Below are positions 45,731 to 55,834 of a DNA stretch of 64,000 nt, piece after piece. This stretch comes from an uncultured Pelagibacteraceae bacterium (GTDB taxonomy: Bacteria > Pseudomonadota > Alphaproteobacteria > Pelagibacterales > Pelagibacteraceae). Numbering within the stretch: position 1 is the first letter of the stretch; each line of letters opens with the position of its first letter. The notes under the pieces were generated by a model, which was given only the letters and a program-made list of their open reading frames with translations, searched no databases and was not told the origin of the DNA. Made by a program: the position numbers and the translations under genes. The stretch is from NCBI GenBank assembly GCA_902620585.1, contig CACNJC010000003.1:45695-109694 (forward strand). Direction: 5' to 3'.

Positions 45731-47152
45731 GTGGAAAAAATCAAAATATCAGACGGTAATATAAATAAAAAACAACCTTCAAACCTTGAGGCAGAACAAG
45801 CGTTACTAGGTTCCATTCTAGTTAACAACGATATTATAGATGAAATATCCAATATTATTAATCCTACAAGTTTTTATGATCCCGCCCACACAAAAATATA
45901 TGAAGTAATTGAAACTTTAAATAATAAGGGAATGATTGCTAATCCTATTACTCTAAAAAATTTTTTTGAAAAGGATAATATGCTTAACGAAGTCGGTGGA
46001 ACTGAATATTTAGTAAAACTTACAAGGTTTTCTGGATCTACAAAACAAGCTACCGACTATGCAAAAGTTATACATGAAATGTATTTAAGGAGAGAATTAG
46101 TTTTAATTTCAGATAATCTCACTTCTGAAACCTTAAATTCAAAGGAGCAAAGTGCAGAAAAAATTATAGAAGGAACAGAAAAATCTTTATTTGATTTAGC
46201 AGAAAGAGGAAGTTTTTCTCAATCTTTTCTAAAATTTAATCAGGCATTAGATCAAACTATCGAAATGGCAACTTTAGCCATGAAGAACGATAAAGGGATC
46301 GTAGGGGTCCCAACAGGTTTAAAGGATTTAGATGAAAAACTAGGTGGTCTACATAAATCAGATCTTGTTATATTAGCTGGAAGACCTTCTATGGGTAAAA
46401 CTGCTTTAGCAACTAACATTGCTTACCATGCAGCTCAAAATATTATGAAGAATGAGAAAAAGTCCTCTGTAGCTTTTTTTTCATTAGAGATGTCCTCTGA
46501 GCAGCTGTCCACTAGAATTTTATCAGAACAGGCTAGAATTAGATCGGACGATATTAGAAGAGGAAAAGTTACTGAGGAGGAAATAAGCCGATATATAGAA
46601 ACTTCTAGGAATATATATAACCTTCCTCTTTTTATAGATGAAACCCCCGCAATTACCATCGCAACATTGAGTAATCGAGCAAGAAGAATTAAAAGATTAT
46701 TTGGAGTTAGTTTAATCGTGGTTGACTATATCCAATTAATGAGAGCAAACTCAAATAAAAATGAGGGAAGAGTTCAAGAAATTTCGGAAATAACACAAGG
46801 CTTAAAAGCATTAGCTAAAGAATTAGGAGTGCCTATTTTAGCATTATCACAATTATCGAGGGCTGTTGAGCAAAGGGATGATAAACAACCACAATTAGCA
46901 GACCTAAGAGAGTCGGGCTCAATTGAACAAGATGCAGACGTGGTTATGTTTGTTTATAGAGAAGAATATTATTTAGAGAGAAAACAGCCTAAATTAGGAT
47001 CAATAGAACATGCAGAATGGCAGTCAAAAATGAATGATGTAAACGGTCTCGCGGATATCATTCTTGGAAAACAAAGACATGGTCCAACGGGTACTGTTAA
47101 AGTTGAGTTTGAGGGAATTTACACAAAATTCAAAGATTTAACAAAAAATTAG
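45731..47152 (+). CDS. dnaB: Replicative DNA helicase DnaB
   Basis: A 473-residue hexameric 5'-3' helicase of the replication fork. The N-terminal domain begins PSNLEAEQALLGSIL (about 16-30). The RecA-like motor has Walker A AGRPSMGKTALA (about 217), SLEMSSEQLSTR (helicase motif) and the DLRESGSIEQDADVVMFVYRE block. A GTG start at 45731 is used: a TGA stop directly precedes it in frame and no ATG lies before the conserved core. No intein interrupts the Walker or DLRESG motifs. Confidence 0.97.
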   Translation: MEKIKISDGNINKKQPSNLEAEQALLGSILVNNDIIDEISNIINPTSFYDPAHTKIYEVIETLNNKGMIANPITLKNFFEKDNMLNEVGGTEYLVKLTRFSGSTKQATDYAKVIHEMYLRRELVLISDNLTSETLNSKEQSAEKIIEGTEKSLFDLAERGSFSQSFLKFNQALDQTIEMATLAMKNDKGIVGVPTGLKDLDEKLGGLHKSDLVILAGRPSMGKTALATNIAYHAAQNIMKNEKKSSVAFFSLEMSSEQLSTRILSEQARIRSDDIRRGKVTEEEISRYIETSRNIYNLPLFIDETPAITIATLSNRARRIKRLFGVSLIVVDYIQLMRANSNKNEGRVQEISEITQGLKALAKELGVPILALSQLSRAVEQRDDKQPQLADLRESGSIEQDADVVMFVYREEYYLERKQPKLGSIEHAEWQSKMNDVNGLADIILGKQRHGPTGTVKVEFEGIYTKFKDLTKN

Positions 47153-47205
47153 CTTCAAATTTATTTTTAGTTATCACAAAATTAAGATATATCTGAAATA
47201 CGTCT

Positions 47206-49674
47206 ATGATTAATGAAATTTATAAAAAATTTGTTATCGATTTCCCAAAAGTAACTCTTTTTTTGATTTCTCTACTTATTGCATTTTCTTTATACCACTC
47301 AAAAAATTTCAATTTAGATGCTTCCTCTGATGCTCTTATTTTAGAGGGAGATCAAGATTTAAAATATCTAAGAAAAATCAATCAACGTTATGGCTCTAAA
47401 GAATTCTTAGTTCTTACTTACTCTCCTGTTGTAAGTTTTGAGGAAAAAGAAACAATTCTTAATTTGCAGTTGCTAAAATCTAAAATCGAAAAATTATCGT
47501 GGGTAGATAGTGTTATTACCGTGATAGATGTTCCTCTTTTGAAAAGTACCGATGAAAGTTTAATGGAAAGACTAAGGAATTATAAAACTTTATCTCATCC
47601 TGAAATAGATAGAAAAAGAGGTTTTGAAGAAATAGTTAATAGTCCAATTTATAAAAATTACGTTATTAGTGAAGATGGTAAAACATCAGGAATAGTTGTC
47701 TATTTAAAAAAGGATGAAAGACTAGCTGAATATATCAAAATTAAAGATAAGTATTACAATCAATCATTAGAGGGAAAGCTCACAAAATCTGAGAGGATTA
47801 ATTATAAGAAATTTTTAAAAGAGTATGAAGAATATAAAAATCTTTACAACACTAGAAATCATCAAAATATTTCAGAAATTAGGGATGTAATAGACAAATA
47901 TGGTGAAAATGCAAAAATACATTTAGGAGGAATCCCAATGATCGCTAATGATATGATGAGTTATATTAAAAGTGACATAATAGTTTTTGGTATCGGTGTA
48001 TTTTTATTCATAATTCTAACTCTCTGGGTGGTTTTTAGAAATATCAAATGGGTAATTATGCCATTGTTAGGTTGTGCAACTTCAGTGATTATGATGATTG
48101 GTTTGCTGGGATTAATTGGATGGAAAGTAACAGTTATATCCTCAAATTTTATTGCTCTAATGCTTATTCTTAATATGGCAATGAACATCCACGTAACAGT
48201 AAGATTTCTACAATTAAAAAAAGAATTTAGTCAATTATCAAAATCTGAAGCTGTATTAGAAACAAGTAAAAAAATGTTTATGCCAATACTTTATACTGTT
48301 CTTACTACAATATGTGCGTTTCTTTCTTTGTTGTTTAGTGGAATAAAACCGATTATTGATTTTGGATGGATGATGACTATGGGATTGTCAGTTTCAATAT
48401 TAGTAACTTTTTTGCTTTTACCTTCACTTTTAACTCTATTTTCATCAGATGAAGATATTAATGTTAAAGACACTGAAAAATCAAAAATAACATATGCCTT
48501 GGGAAATTTTGCCAAAAACAGCAAAGTTTTAATTTTTGGAGCGACATTTATCGTACTAATTTTAAGTATAGTAGGTATATCAAAACTTGAAGTAGAAAAT
48601 AGCTTCATTAACTACTTTGATAAGGAAACAGAAATATATCAAGGAATGAAAAAAATTGATGATGATCTTGGAGGAACAACTCCATTAGATATTATCATTA
48701 AATTTCCAATTAAAAAAAAGATAGAGAAAGAAGACGATGAATTTTCAGAATGGGAAGAAGAAGAAGACAATCAAAATAAAGCAAAGTATTGGTTTACTAG
48801 GGATAAAATGGATAAGATTATCAAGGTGCATGATTACCTAGACTCATTGCCTGAAATAGGAAAAGTTTTATCTTTTGGTTCAATTTTAAGAGTTGCAGAA
48901 GATCTCAATAAAAAAGAATTGCAAAGTCTAGAGATTGCGGTTTTATATAGCAAAATTCCAGATGAATTAAAAAAAGAAATAATATCTCCATATATTTCTG
49001 TTGCTGAAGATGAGGCTAGAATAAGCGTAAGGATAAAAGATTCTCTTCAGGATTTAAGACGAAATGATCTTATAAAAAAGATTAATACTGATCTGAATAC
49101 TCAATTAGATTTAGGTAAAGATGAGTATAAAATGACTGGCGTATTAATTCTATTTAATAACTTGTTACAAAGTCTTTTTAAATCTCAAATACTGACCTTA
49201 GGAATAGTTATGTTGGGAATATCAGCTATGTTTTTTATACTATTTAGAAATTTAATAATATCATTTATTGGTGTTGTTCCAAATTTTATAGCAGCATTTT
49301 TTATATTAGGTATCATTGGCTTAATGAATATACCGTTGGATATGATGACAATAACAATTGCAGCTATTACAATTGGGATAGCAGTTGATAATAGTATTCA
49401 TTATATTTATCGATTTAAAGAAGAGTTTAGCAAGATAAATGATTATGAAAAAACTTTAGATAGATGTCATAGCACAGTAGGAATAGCAATTTTAAATACC
49501 TCAATAACAATAGTTTTTGGTTTCTCAATTTTAATTTTATCAAATTTTATTCCAACAATATACTTTGGCGTTTTCACAGGAATTGCTATGTTGTTAGCAT
49601 TAATTTCAGTCTTAACCCTCCTACCAAAATTAATTCTGGTTTTCAAACCTTTTGGTCCCAAAAAAATAATGTAA
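47206..49674 (+). CDS. RND/MMPL superfamily exporter
   Basis: An 822-residue inner-membrane protein of the patched/MMPL type. One helix (about 14-30) leads to a periplasmic loop, then five helices with a sterol-sensing-domain-like arrangement (about 258-420). The whole unit repeats: helix at about 445, second loop, then five helices at about 655-810. ITIGIAVDNSIHYIYRFKEEF near 725 carries the conserved acidic residue of RND transporters. The substrate is unknown; relatives move hydrophobic or lipid molecules. It lies between dnaB and cvpA, where many alphaproteobacteria have alr and radA. Confidence 0.85.
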   Translation: MINEIYKKFVIDFPKVTLFLISLLIAFSLYHSKNFNLDASSDALILEGDQDLKYLRKINQRYGSKEFLVLTYSPVVSFEEKETILNLQLLKSKIEKLSWVDSVITVIDVPLLKSTDESLMERLRNYKTLSHPEIDRKRGFEEIVNSPIYKNYVISEDGKTSGIVVYLKKDERLAEYIKIKDKYYNQSLEGKLTKSERINYKKFLKEYEEYKNLYNTRNHQNISEIRDVIDKYGENAKIHLGGIPMIANDMMSYIKSDIIVFGIGVFLFIILTLWVVFRNIKWVIMPLLGCATSVIMMIGLLGLIGWKVTVISSNFIALMLILNMAMNIHVTVRFLQLKKEFSQLSKSEAVLETSKKMFMPILYTVLTTICAFLSLLFSGIKPIIDFGWMMTMGLSVSILVTFLLLPSLLTLFSSDEDINVKDTEKSKITYALGNFAKNSKVLIFGATFIVLILSIVGISKLEVENSFINYFDKETEIYQGMKKIDDDLGGTTPLDIIIKFPIKKKIEKEDDEFSEWEEEEDNQNKAKYWFTRDKMDKIIKVHDYLDSLPEIGKVLSFGSILRVAEDLNKKELQSLEIAVLYSKIPDELKKEIISPYISVAEDEARISVRIKDSLQDLRRNDLIKKINTDLNTQLDLGKDEYKMTGVLILFNNLLQSLFKSQILTLGIVMLGISAMFFILFRNLIISFIGVVPNFIAAFFILGIIGLMNIPLDMMTITIAAITIGIAVDNSIHYIYRFKEEFSKINDYEKTLDRCHSTVGIAILNTSITIVFGFSILILSNFIPTIYFGVFTGIAMLLALISVLTLLPKLILVFKPFGPKKIM

Positions 49675-49680
49675 AATTAT

Positions 49681-50223
49681 ATGCAAGAAATTTTCAACAT
49701 TTTTTCAAATATCAATATTTTTGATATTATTTTTTTAATATTAATGACTTATTTTGTAATTCAGTGTTTTTTAAAAGGTTTCTCTTTAAGCTTTATTTCT
49801 TTTATGAAATGGGTCTTTGCATTAGTGATAACAATTATTTTAGTACCAAAATTACAACCGTGGGTTAATGATTACATTGAGTCTGAGTTTATTAATAATT
49901 TTGGAATTGGAATTGCAGTTTTTATTTGTACAATATTCTTAACAATTGTCATGGGAAGAGCATTAAGTAGAGCAGTCACTTGGACAGGAGTTGGCTCAAT
50001 TGATAAAACTTTCGGCTTATTGTTTGGATTTTTCAAAGGCTATGTAGTCTCAATTTGTTTATTTTCTTTATTAAATTGGTTTTATCCATACAAAAATTGG
50101 GGTATATCAGCTGAAGATGCTATTTCATTTGATATAGTAAAAAAAGGAAGTGAAATATTAATTGAAGAATTTCCTTCTAATGAAGATTTCATTGACACAA
50201 AAGATAAAATTGAAAAAATTTAA
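49681..50223 (+). CDS. cvpA: CvpA family membrane protein
   Basis: A 180-residue protein with about four membrane helices (roughly 12-30, 34-52, 70-95 and 112-132). DIIFLILMTYFVIQCFLKGF and SIDKTFGLLFGFFKGYVV are typical of CvpA. The family was named for colicin V production, but its general role is unclear. It is usually next to purF, as here; the reading frames overlap by up to 62 bases. Confidence 0.88.
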   Translation: MQEIFNIFSNINIFDIIFLILMTYFVIQCFLKGFSLSFISFMKWVFALVITIILVPKLQPWVNDYIESEFINNFGIGIAVFICTIFLTIVMGRALSRAVTWTGVGSIDKTFGLLFGFFKGYVVSICLFSLLNWFYPYKNWGISAEDAISFDIVKKGSEILIEEFPSNEDFIDTKDKIEKI

Positions 50224-51661
50224 TTTTGACAAATTGAGAGAAGAATGCGGTGTTTTTGGTGTATCTAACCATGAAGATGCATCCGCCTTGGTTGCGTTAG
50301 GTCTTCACGCTCTCCAACATAGAGGTCAAGAAGGATGTGGAATTGTAACTTTTGATGGTAAAAATTATCATTCTGAAAAAAGACAAGGTTTAGTTGGAGA
50401 TCATTTTACTAAAAGTAATGTTATAAATAAATTGCCTGGCAAATTTGCTATTGGTCACAATCGGTATTCAACAACTGGGGAAACTTCTTTAAGAAATATC
50501 CAGCCTTTTTTTGCAGATCTTCATTTAGGTGGTTTAAGTATTGCTCATAATGGAAACTTAACTAATGCTTTAATTTTAAGAGAAAGATTAGTTAAAGAAG
50601 GTGCAATTTTTCGTACTACTAGTGATACAGAAACCATTGTACAGTTAATCGCAAAATCTAAAAGAGTTAAGATGGTTGATAAGTTAATTGATACACTTTT
50701 TCAAATAAATGGAGGCTATTCATTGGTAATAATGACTAATAAAAAAATGATAGGAGTGAGAGATCCATTTGGAATAAGGCCTTTGGTAATAGGGAAGCTA
50801 AAAGAATCCTATATTTTGTCATCTGAAACTTGTGCTTTAGATATTGTAGGAGCAAAATTTTTAAGAGAAGTAGAAAATGGAGAAATTATTATAATAGAAA
50901 ATAATAAAATGAGCAGCGTAAAACCATTTCCAAAACAAAAATCAAGGCCTTGTATATTTGAATACATATATTTTGCTAGGCCTGATAGTTTAATTGATGG
51001 AAAGTGTGCTTACGAATATCGTAAGAATTTTGGTGTACAATTAGCAAAAGAAACAGACATAGATGCTGATATTGTCATACCAGTCCCAGATTCTGGCGTT
51101 CCAGCTGCAATGGGTTTTGCTGAATATTCGAAAAAAAGATTTGAACTTGGTTTAATTAGAAATCATTATGTTGGTCGAACATTTATTGAGCCATCACAAA
51201 GTATAAGAAGTTTAGGTGTAAAATTAAAATTAAGTCCAACAAAAAGTATAGTGAAAAATAAGTCAATAATTTTAATAGATGACTCCTTAGTAAGAGGTAC
51301 AACTTGCTACAAAATTGTTAAAATGCTTTATGAGGCTGGTGCGAAAGAAGTCCATGTAAGAATAGCGTGTCCAGAAATAAAATTTCCAGATTTTTATGGC
51401 GTAGATATGCCAACTAAAAATGAACTTTTAGCTTATCAAAAAAATAACGAAGAAATGTGTAAATATATAAAAGCTAAATCATTAAAATTTTTAAGTTTAG
51501 ATGGCCTATATGCCGGATTAGAAAAAGGTAAAAGAAACAACACTTACCCTCAATTTAGTGATCATTATTTTACTGGTGAGTATCCTGTAAAGCCTGAAGA
51601 TAATTTAGGACAATCAAAAATTACTCAGTTATCACTATTGAGTGGAAAATCTAATAATTAA
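50162..51661 (+). CDS. purF: Amidophosphoribosyltransferase
   Basis: A 499-residue PurF, first committed step of purine synthesis (PRPP + glutamine to phosphoribosylamine). The class II glutaminase nucleophile is Cys29 in REECGVFGV, so a propeptide would be removed. HNRYSTTG, SIAHNGNLTN and the PRPP loop IILIDDSLVRGTTC (about 370) are conserved. The start is uncertain: Met1 (50162) and Met7 (50180) both lie inside cvpA, and no ATG lies between the cvpA stop and the cysteine. The stop interlocks with bamB (TTAA). Confidence 0.95.
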   Translation: MKNFLLMKISLTQKIKLKKFNFDKLREECGVFGVSNHEDASALVALGLHALQHRGQEGCGIVTFDGKNYHSEKRQGLVGDHFTKSNVINKLPGKFAIGHNRYSTTGETSLRNIQPFFADLHLGGLSIAHNGNLTNALILRERLVKEGAIFRTTSDTETIVQLIAKSKRVKMVDKLIDTLFQINGGYSLVIMTNKKMIGVRDPFGIRPLVIGKLKESYILSSETCALDIVGAKFLREVENGEIIIIENNKMSSVKPFPKQKSRPCIFEYIYFARPDSLIDGKCAYEYRKNFGVQLAKETDIDADIVIPVPDSGVPAAMGFAEYSKKRFELGLIRNHYVGRTFIEPSQSIRSLGVKLKLSPTKSIVKNKSIILIDDSLVRGTTCYKIVKMLYEAGAKEVHVRIACPEIKFPDFYGVDMPTKNELLAYQKNNEEMCKYIKAKSLKFLSLDGLYAGLEKGKRNNTYPQFSDHYFTGEYPVKPEDNLGQSKITQLSLLSGKSNN

Positions 51662-52983
51662 TTTAAGATTATCAATCTATTATTTTTGCTCAAAAATAAA
51701 AGTGAATTTTCTATAAATATTGGCTGGCTGTTCAATTTATCTTTAATTTTATCAACTTTTTCAATTTTTGAATTTTTATTGAGAGTGATTAATCGTGAAT
51801 TATCTAAAAAAATAAGTAATTTATTATTTGCTAAAGATAAAGTTAATATATTAATAGACTTAACTTTGGTTTCTAAAAAATTCGCTATCTCACGCTTTAA
51901 ATCGATAGAATAAATTATTTTTTTAGTATTCAAATTTATACAAACTAATAAATTATCTTTTGTAATTATAAATAAATTATCTCCAGACACTATTGGCTTT
52001 ACAATTGAAGTAATTGACTTTTTAAAGCCGACAGAACCATTTATTGAATTAAGTATATACAAATAAGGATCGGTTGAAAGTATGATTTTATCTTTAGATG
52101 CTACAACTTGATTTGCATAAAACAAGTTTGTAGGATTTGAATCAATTGATTGTTTTAAATTAGAAAACCAATTAATTCTTAAATTTTTGCTATTAATTGA
52201 ATAAATGGAACCAAATGTATTCAAGAAAATTAATAAATCATCTTTTAAAGCCAATGAATTAATAAAATCGTTTTTAACGGTTGTCTCTTCAGTGGGAATA
52301 AACCTTGACTGGCTGCCATTAAATTTATTTAGAATATAAAGCGTATTGTCTTGATTTGCTGTAATAATTTTTTCTCTGTAAATTTTTATATTTGATCTAA
52401 ATGGTATCTTATAATTTTGAGCCCATAAAAGTTTACTATTTAAATAGTCTAATGCATATATATAACCAAGGTTATCTGACACATACAAAATATTTTTTTC
52501 AATTAAAGTATTAAGATTTTTTTGAATTTTTTTGAATTTCTTCTTATAAAAATTATATTTAAAAATAGTTTTTTTTTCAGTTATCGAATATACGATGATA
52601 TCACCTTTAATATTCGAAATAATCACATTTTCACCGTCAAATAAGATTTTGTTGTTTATTCTAGATCCACTTAATTTTTTACTTTTGAAAAGTATTTCAT
52701 TTTGATTTTTAAACCCAAAATTTTCAATATTATTTGTTTCTTGATAAAGTTCTTCTAGCCAAGTTTTATTAGTTTTAATTGGATCAAGTATTAAATTTAA
52801 ATTATTTTTTGGTAATAATATCTCATTAAAAGTTTTTTCTTTTGTGTAAAGGGTCTCAAAATCTTTGAATCTGTTGGTTTTTTTTATGTCTACAGTATTA
52901 CTATTTTCCCAAATTCCAGTTTTATTATCAAATGAACAATGTGAATATAAAAATATAAATATTAGTAAAATTATTTTTTTCAT
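51658..52983 (-). CDS. bamB: PQQ-like beta-propeller protein, probable BamB
   Basis: A 441-residue protein with an N-terminal export signal (about 3-15) and Cys16, then repeated beta-propeller blades (for example LYVSDNLGYIYALDYLNSKLLWAQ, about 160-185). BamB is the lipoprotein scaffold of the BAM complex that inserts outer-membrane proteins. The lipobox is atypical (YSHC, with His before the Cys), so lipidation is uncertain. The YfgM-like gene just upstream supports BamB, because yfgM-bamB is a common pair. The usual downstream gene der is not here. Confidence 0.75.
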   Translation of the reverse strand: MKKIILLIFIFLYSHCSFDNKTGIWENSNTVDIKKTNRFKDFETLYTKEKTFNEILLPKNNLNLILDPIKTNKTWLEELYQETNNIENFGFKNQNEILFKSKKLSGSRINNKILFDGENVIISNIKGDIIVYSITEKKTIFKYNFYKKKFKKIQKNLNTLIEKNILYVSDNLGYIYALDYLNSKLLWAQNYKIPFRSNIKIYREKIITANQDNTLYILNKFNGSQSRFIPTEETTVKNDFINSLALKDDLLIFLNTFGSIYSINSKNLRINWFSNLKQSIDSNPTNLFYANQVVASKDKIILSTDPYLYILNSINGSVGFKKSITSIVKPIVSGDNLFIITKDNLLVCINLNTKKIIYSIDLKREIANFLETKVKSINILTLSLANNKLLIFLDNSRLITLNKNSKIEKVDKIKDKLNSQPIFIENSLLFLSKNNRLIILN

Positions 52984-52999
52984 GTTTTTCTGACTTAAA

Positions 53000-53500
53000 T
53001 TATTTTAATATTTCAGCTGCAGTATCTTTCCACACTGAACTTTCAGAAATAATTTCATTTAATAATTTTTTTCCCTCCTTATCTTTTGAAATCTTAATAA
53101 GAAAAAGTGCCTTTTTAAGTTTTACTAAATCTTTTTGTTCATTTTCAACATTTATGTCTTCAATAATTTTAAATAACCTTAAAATTTCTTCCTCATTTTT
53201 TTCAAGTTCATTATCAATTATTTCATTTAACGCTAATAATGAATAAAATTTATTTTTATTTAATATTATTTCTTCATATATATCTTTTGATTTATCTTTT
53301 TCGTTAAGAGATAAATAAATTCCTGCTTGAATAAATTTTTCTGAAACTATTTCATTTTGAGATTCTTGATAATAATCATAATACTTAGTCGAAGCAAATA
53401 CTAGGGAGATTAATATCGTAGCCGATATAAAAATTTTTTTATTTTCATTTGTAAAAATTTTTACTTTTTCTAAAAAGTTTATTTTTTCTTCATTTTCCAT
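53000..53500 (-). CDS. YfgM-like membrane-anchored TPR protein
   Basis: A 166-residue protein with a short cytoplasmic N-terminus, one membrane helix (about 22-40, IFISATILISLVFASTKYY) and a helical, TPR-like periplasmic part with acidic repeats. This is the plan of YfgM, the ancillary SecYEG subunit that hands exported proteins to periplasmic chaperones. It lies 16 bases upstream of bamB and overlaps the end of panB by 11 bases. Sequence similarity is weak, so the call depends on topology and position. Confidence 0.68.
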   Translation of the reverse strand: MENEEKINFLEKVKIFTNENKKIFISATILISLVFASTKYYDYYQESQNEIVSEKFIQAGIYLSLNEKDKSKDIYEEIILNKNKFYSLLALNEIIDNELEKNEEEILRLFKIIEDINVENEQKDLVKLKKALFLIKISKDKEGKKLLNEIISESSVWKDTAAEILK

Positions 53501-54272
53501 ATAAAAAATTTTTTTTGTTTGGAAATACCTTAGTTTTTATTTCTTTGCTATATTTTTTTACAGCTTTATCAATTACTGAATTTAAATTTATATACCTTTT
53601 GACAAATTTTGGATAAAAACCACTAAGTCCTAAAAGATCATCGGTGACTAGGATTTGACCATCACAAAATATAGAAGAACCAATGCCAATTGTTGGAATT
53701 TTTAACATCTTCGTAATCTTTTTTGCTACATTAGGTGTTACACATTCCAATACTATAGAAAAAGCACCGGCTTGCTGGATTAATTTTGCCTCTTTAATTA
53801 GCCTTTGTTCTTCTAATTTGTTTTTTCCCTCAACTTTGAATTTTTTTTTAAATTGAGGGGTATATCCTATATGACCCATCACTGGAATATTAGACTTAGA
53901 TAGACCTCTGATGATATCAAAATTTTTATTGTTACTCTCTACTTTAACTGCATCACATTTTGTTTTTTTTATTACCAGTTTGGCATTTTTTTTTGCTTGC
54001 TTAAGATTTCTGCAAGCATTTCTTGGCATGTCAATTACAAGCAAAGATTTTTTAACACCTTTTTTTACACTTATACTGTGCTGAATAATGTTTTGTATAG
54101 TAATTTGATTTGTATCTTTCATGCCATACAAAACATTTGCCATCGAGTCTCCGACTAAAATAATATCACAATATTTATCTAAAATTTTAGCGATATTTTT
54201 AGAATATGCTGTTAGACATACAATTTTTTTTTTGTTTTTTTTAAATAGTATCTTTTTTATTTTTTTTGACAT
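53490..54272 (-). CDS. panB: 3-methyl-2-oxobutanoate hydroxymethyltransferase
   Basis: A 260-residue PanB, first dedicated step of pantothenate synthesis, using 5,10-methylene-THF. It has VCLTAYSKNIAKILD, the metal-site VGDSMANVLYG (about 42-52), VIDMPRNAC, MGHIGYTPQ and IGIGSSIFCDGQILVTDDLLG. It abuts guaA with a one-base overlap. No panC or panD is in the window. Confidence 0.96.
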   Translation of the reverse strand: MSKKIKKILFKKNKKKIVCLTAYSKNIAKILDKYCDIILVGDSMANVLYGMKDTNQITIQNIIQHSISVKKGVKKSLLVIDMPRNACRNLKQAKKNAKLVIKKTKCDAVKVESNNKNFDIIRGLSKSNIPVMGHIGYTPQFKKKFKVEGKNKLEEQRLIKEAKLIQQAGAFSIVLECVTPNVAKKITKMLKIPTIGIGSSIFCDGQILVTDDLLGLSGFYPKFVKRYINLNSVIDKAVKKYSKEIKTKVFPNKKNFLYGK

Positions 54273-55834
54273 TATTCAAGTTCTATTGTGCTTGGTGGTT
54301 TTGAAGTTATATCATACACTACTCTATTTATACCTGGTACACCATTCACAATTTTGTTTGAAATTTTATCTAAAAATTCCTTAGGAAAATTAAAATAATC
54401 TGCAGACATGCCGTCTTCTGAAATTACTGCTCTCAGTAAACAAGTATACTCGTAAGTTCTAGTATCTCCCATTACTCCTACTGTTTTCATCGGCAGTAAA
54501 GCGGCATAAGCTTGCCAAATTTTATTATAAAGATTTTGATTAATTAGTTCAGTAATATAAATATTGTCAGCCTCTTGAAGAATTTTTATTTTTTCAGGTG
54601 TAATTTTACCTATAATTCTTATAGCCAATCCAGGACCAGGAAATGGATGTTTATTTCTAAGACTATCAATCAATCCTATAGATTTTCCTAAAATCCTCAC
54701 TTCATCTTTAAAAAATTCTTTCAGGGGTTCGAGTAATTTTAAATTCATTCTTTTTGGTAGTCCTCCCACATTATGATGAGATTTAATTATTGCTGATTTG
54801 CTTCCCGTTGCCGATCTACTTTCGATTATATCAGGGTAAAGCGTTCCCTGAGCTAGATATTTAATAGATTTATATTTTTTTGCCTCTTTTTCAAATATCT
54901 TTACAAATAAATTTCCTATGATCTTTCTTTTTAACTCAGGATTACTTACGTCTTTAATTTTTTTGAAGAATATTTTTGAAGCATTAATTAACTTTACGTT
55001 TAATTTATATTTTTTTTTAAATAAATAATAAGACTCCTTGAATTCATTTTTTCTCATTAATCCTGTATCTACCATTATGCATATCAAGTTTTTTTTGATA
55101 GCTTTATTAATTAGTAGTGCAACTACACTACTATCTACGCCTCCTGATAAAGCGCAAATTACCTTATCTTTTTTTATAGTTTTTCTGACATCACTTATTA
55201 TTCTCTTTGCTTCCGATTCTACACGCCACTTCTTTTTTATTTTACAAATCTTAAATAAGAAATTATTAAAAATTTGTTTTCCATTTTCCGTATGAGTAAC
55301 CTCTGGGTGAAATTGCACACCATATATCTTATATTTTGTATTTTCTATAATAGTTAGCTTTGAATTTTTTGTTGAAGCAATTACTTTGAAACCCTTAGGT
55401 AATTTCGTTACTGCATCTTGATGACTCATCCAAACAGATTGTTTTTTTATATTAAAGAAATTTTTTGTTAGTAAGGATTGTTTTTTTTTGTAAAGTATTG
55501 CTCTACCAAATTCTCTTCTTGTTTTTAAAGATTTAATTGAGCCACCAAATAATTTAGAAATTAATTGCAATCCATAACAAATACCTAGTACAGGAATTTT
55601 TTTTAAAAATATCTCTTTAGGTATACTTAAATATTTCTTTTTTGTCACTGTGGAGGGGCCACCGGAAAGTATTATTCCTTTTATTCCTTCATAGTTTTTG
55701 ATTTTATAAAGATCTTTAATTATTAAAATTTCACAAAAAACTTTAAAATCTCTAACTCTTCTTGCAATAAGCTTTGTTACTTGTGAGCCAAAATCTACAA
55801 TTATAATTTTTTCCTTCGGCTTTTGGGATGACAT
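54272..55834 (-). CDS. guaA: GMP synthase (glutamine-hydrolysing)
   Basis: A 520-residue GuaA that converts XMP to GMP. The class I glutaminase domain (about 1-195) has the nucleophile Cys in LGICYGLQL and the [10 protein letters not shown] histidine. The ATP-pyrophosphatase domain has the P-loop ALSGGVDSS (about 226). The dimerisation domain at the C-terminus ends [18 protein letters not shown], the usual GuaA terminus. It abuts the TPR gene, with guaB further upstream. Confidence 0.98.
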   Translation of the reverse strand: MSSQKPKEKIIIVDFGSQVTKLIARRVRDFKVFCEILIIKDLYKIKNYEGIKGIILSGGPSTVTKKKYLSIPKEIFLKKIPVLGICYGLQLISKLFGGSIKSLKTRREFGRAILYKKKQSLLTKNFFNIKKQSVWMSHQDAVTKLPKGFKVIASTKNSKLTIIENTKYKIYGVQFHPEVTHTENGKQIFNNFLFKICKIKKKWRVESEAKRIISDVRKTIKKDKVICALSGGVDSSVVALLINKAIKKNLICIMVDTGLMRKNEFKESYYLFKKKYKLNVKLINASKIFFKKIKDVSNPELKRKIIGNLFVKIFEKEAKKYKSIKYLAQGTLYPDIIESRSATGSKSAIIKSHHNVGGLPKRMNLKLLEPLKEFFKDEVRILGKSIGLIDSLRNKHPFPGPGLAIRIIGKITPEKIKILQEADNIYITELINQNLYNKIWQAYAALLPMKTVGVMGDTRTYEYTCLLRAVISEDGMSADYFNFPKEFLDKISNKIVNGVPGINRVVYDITSKPPSTIELE

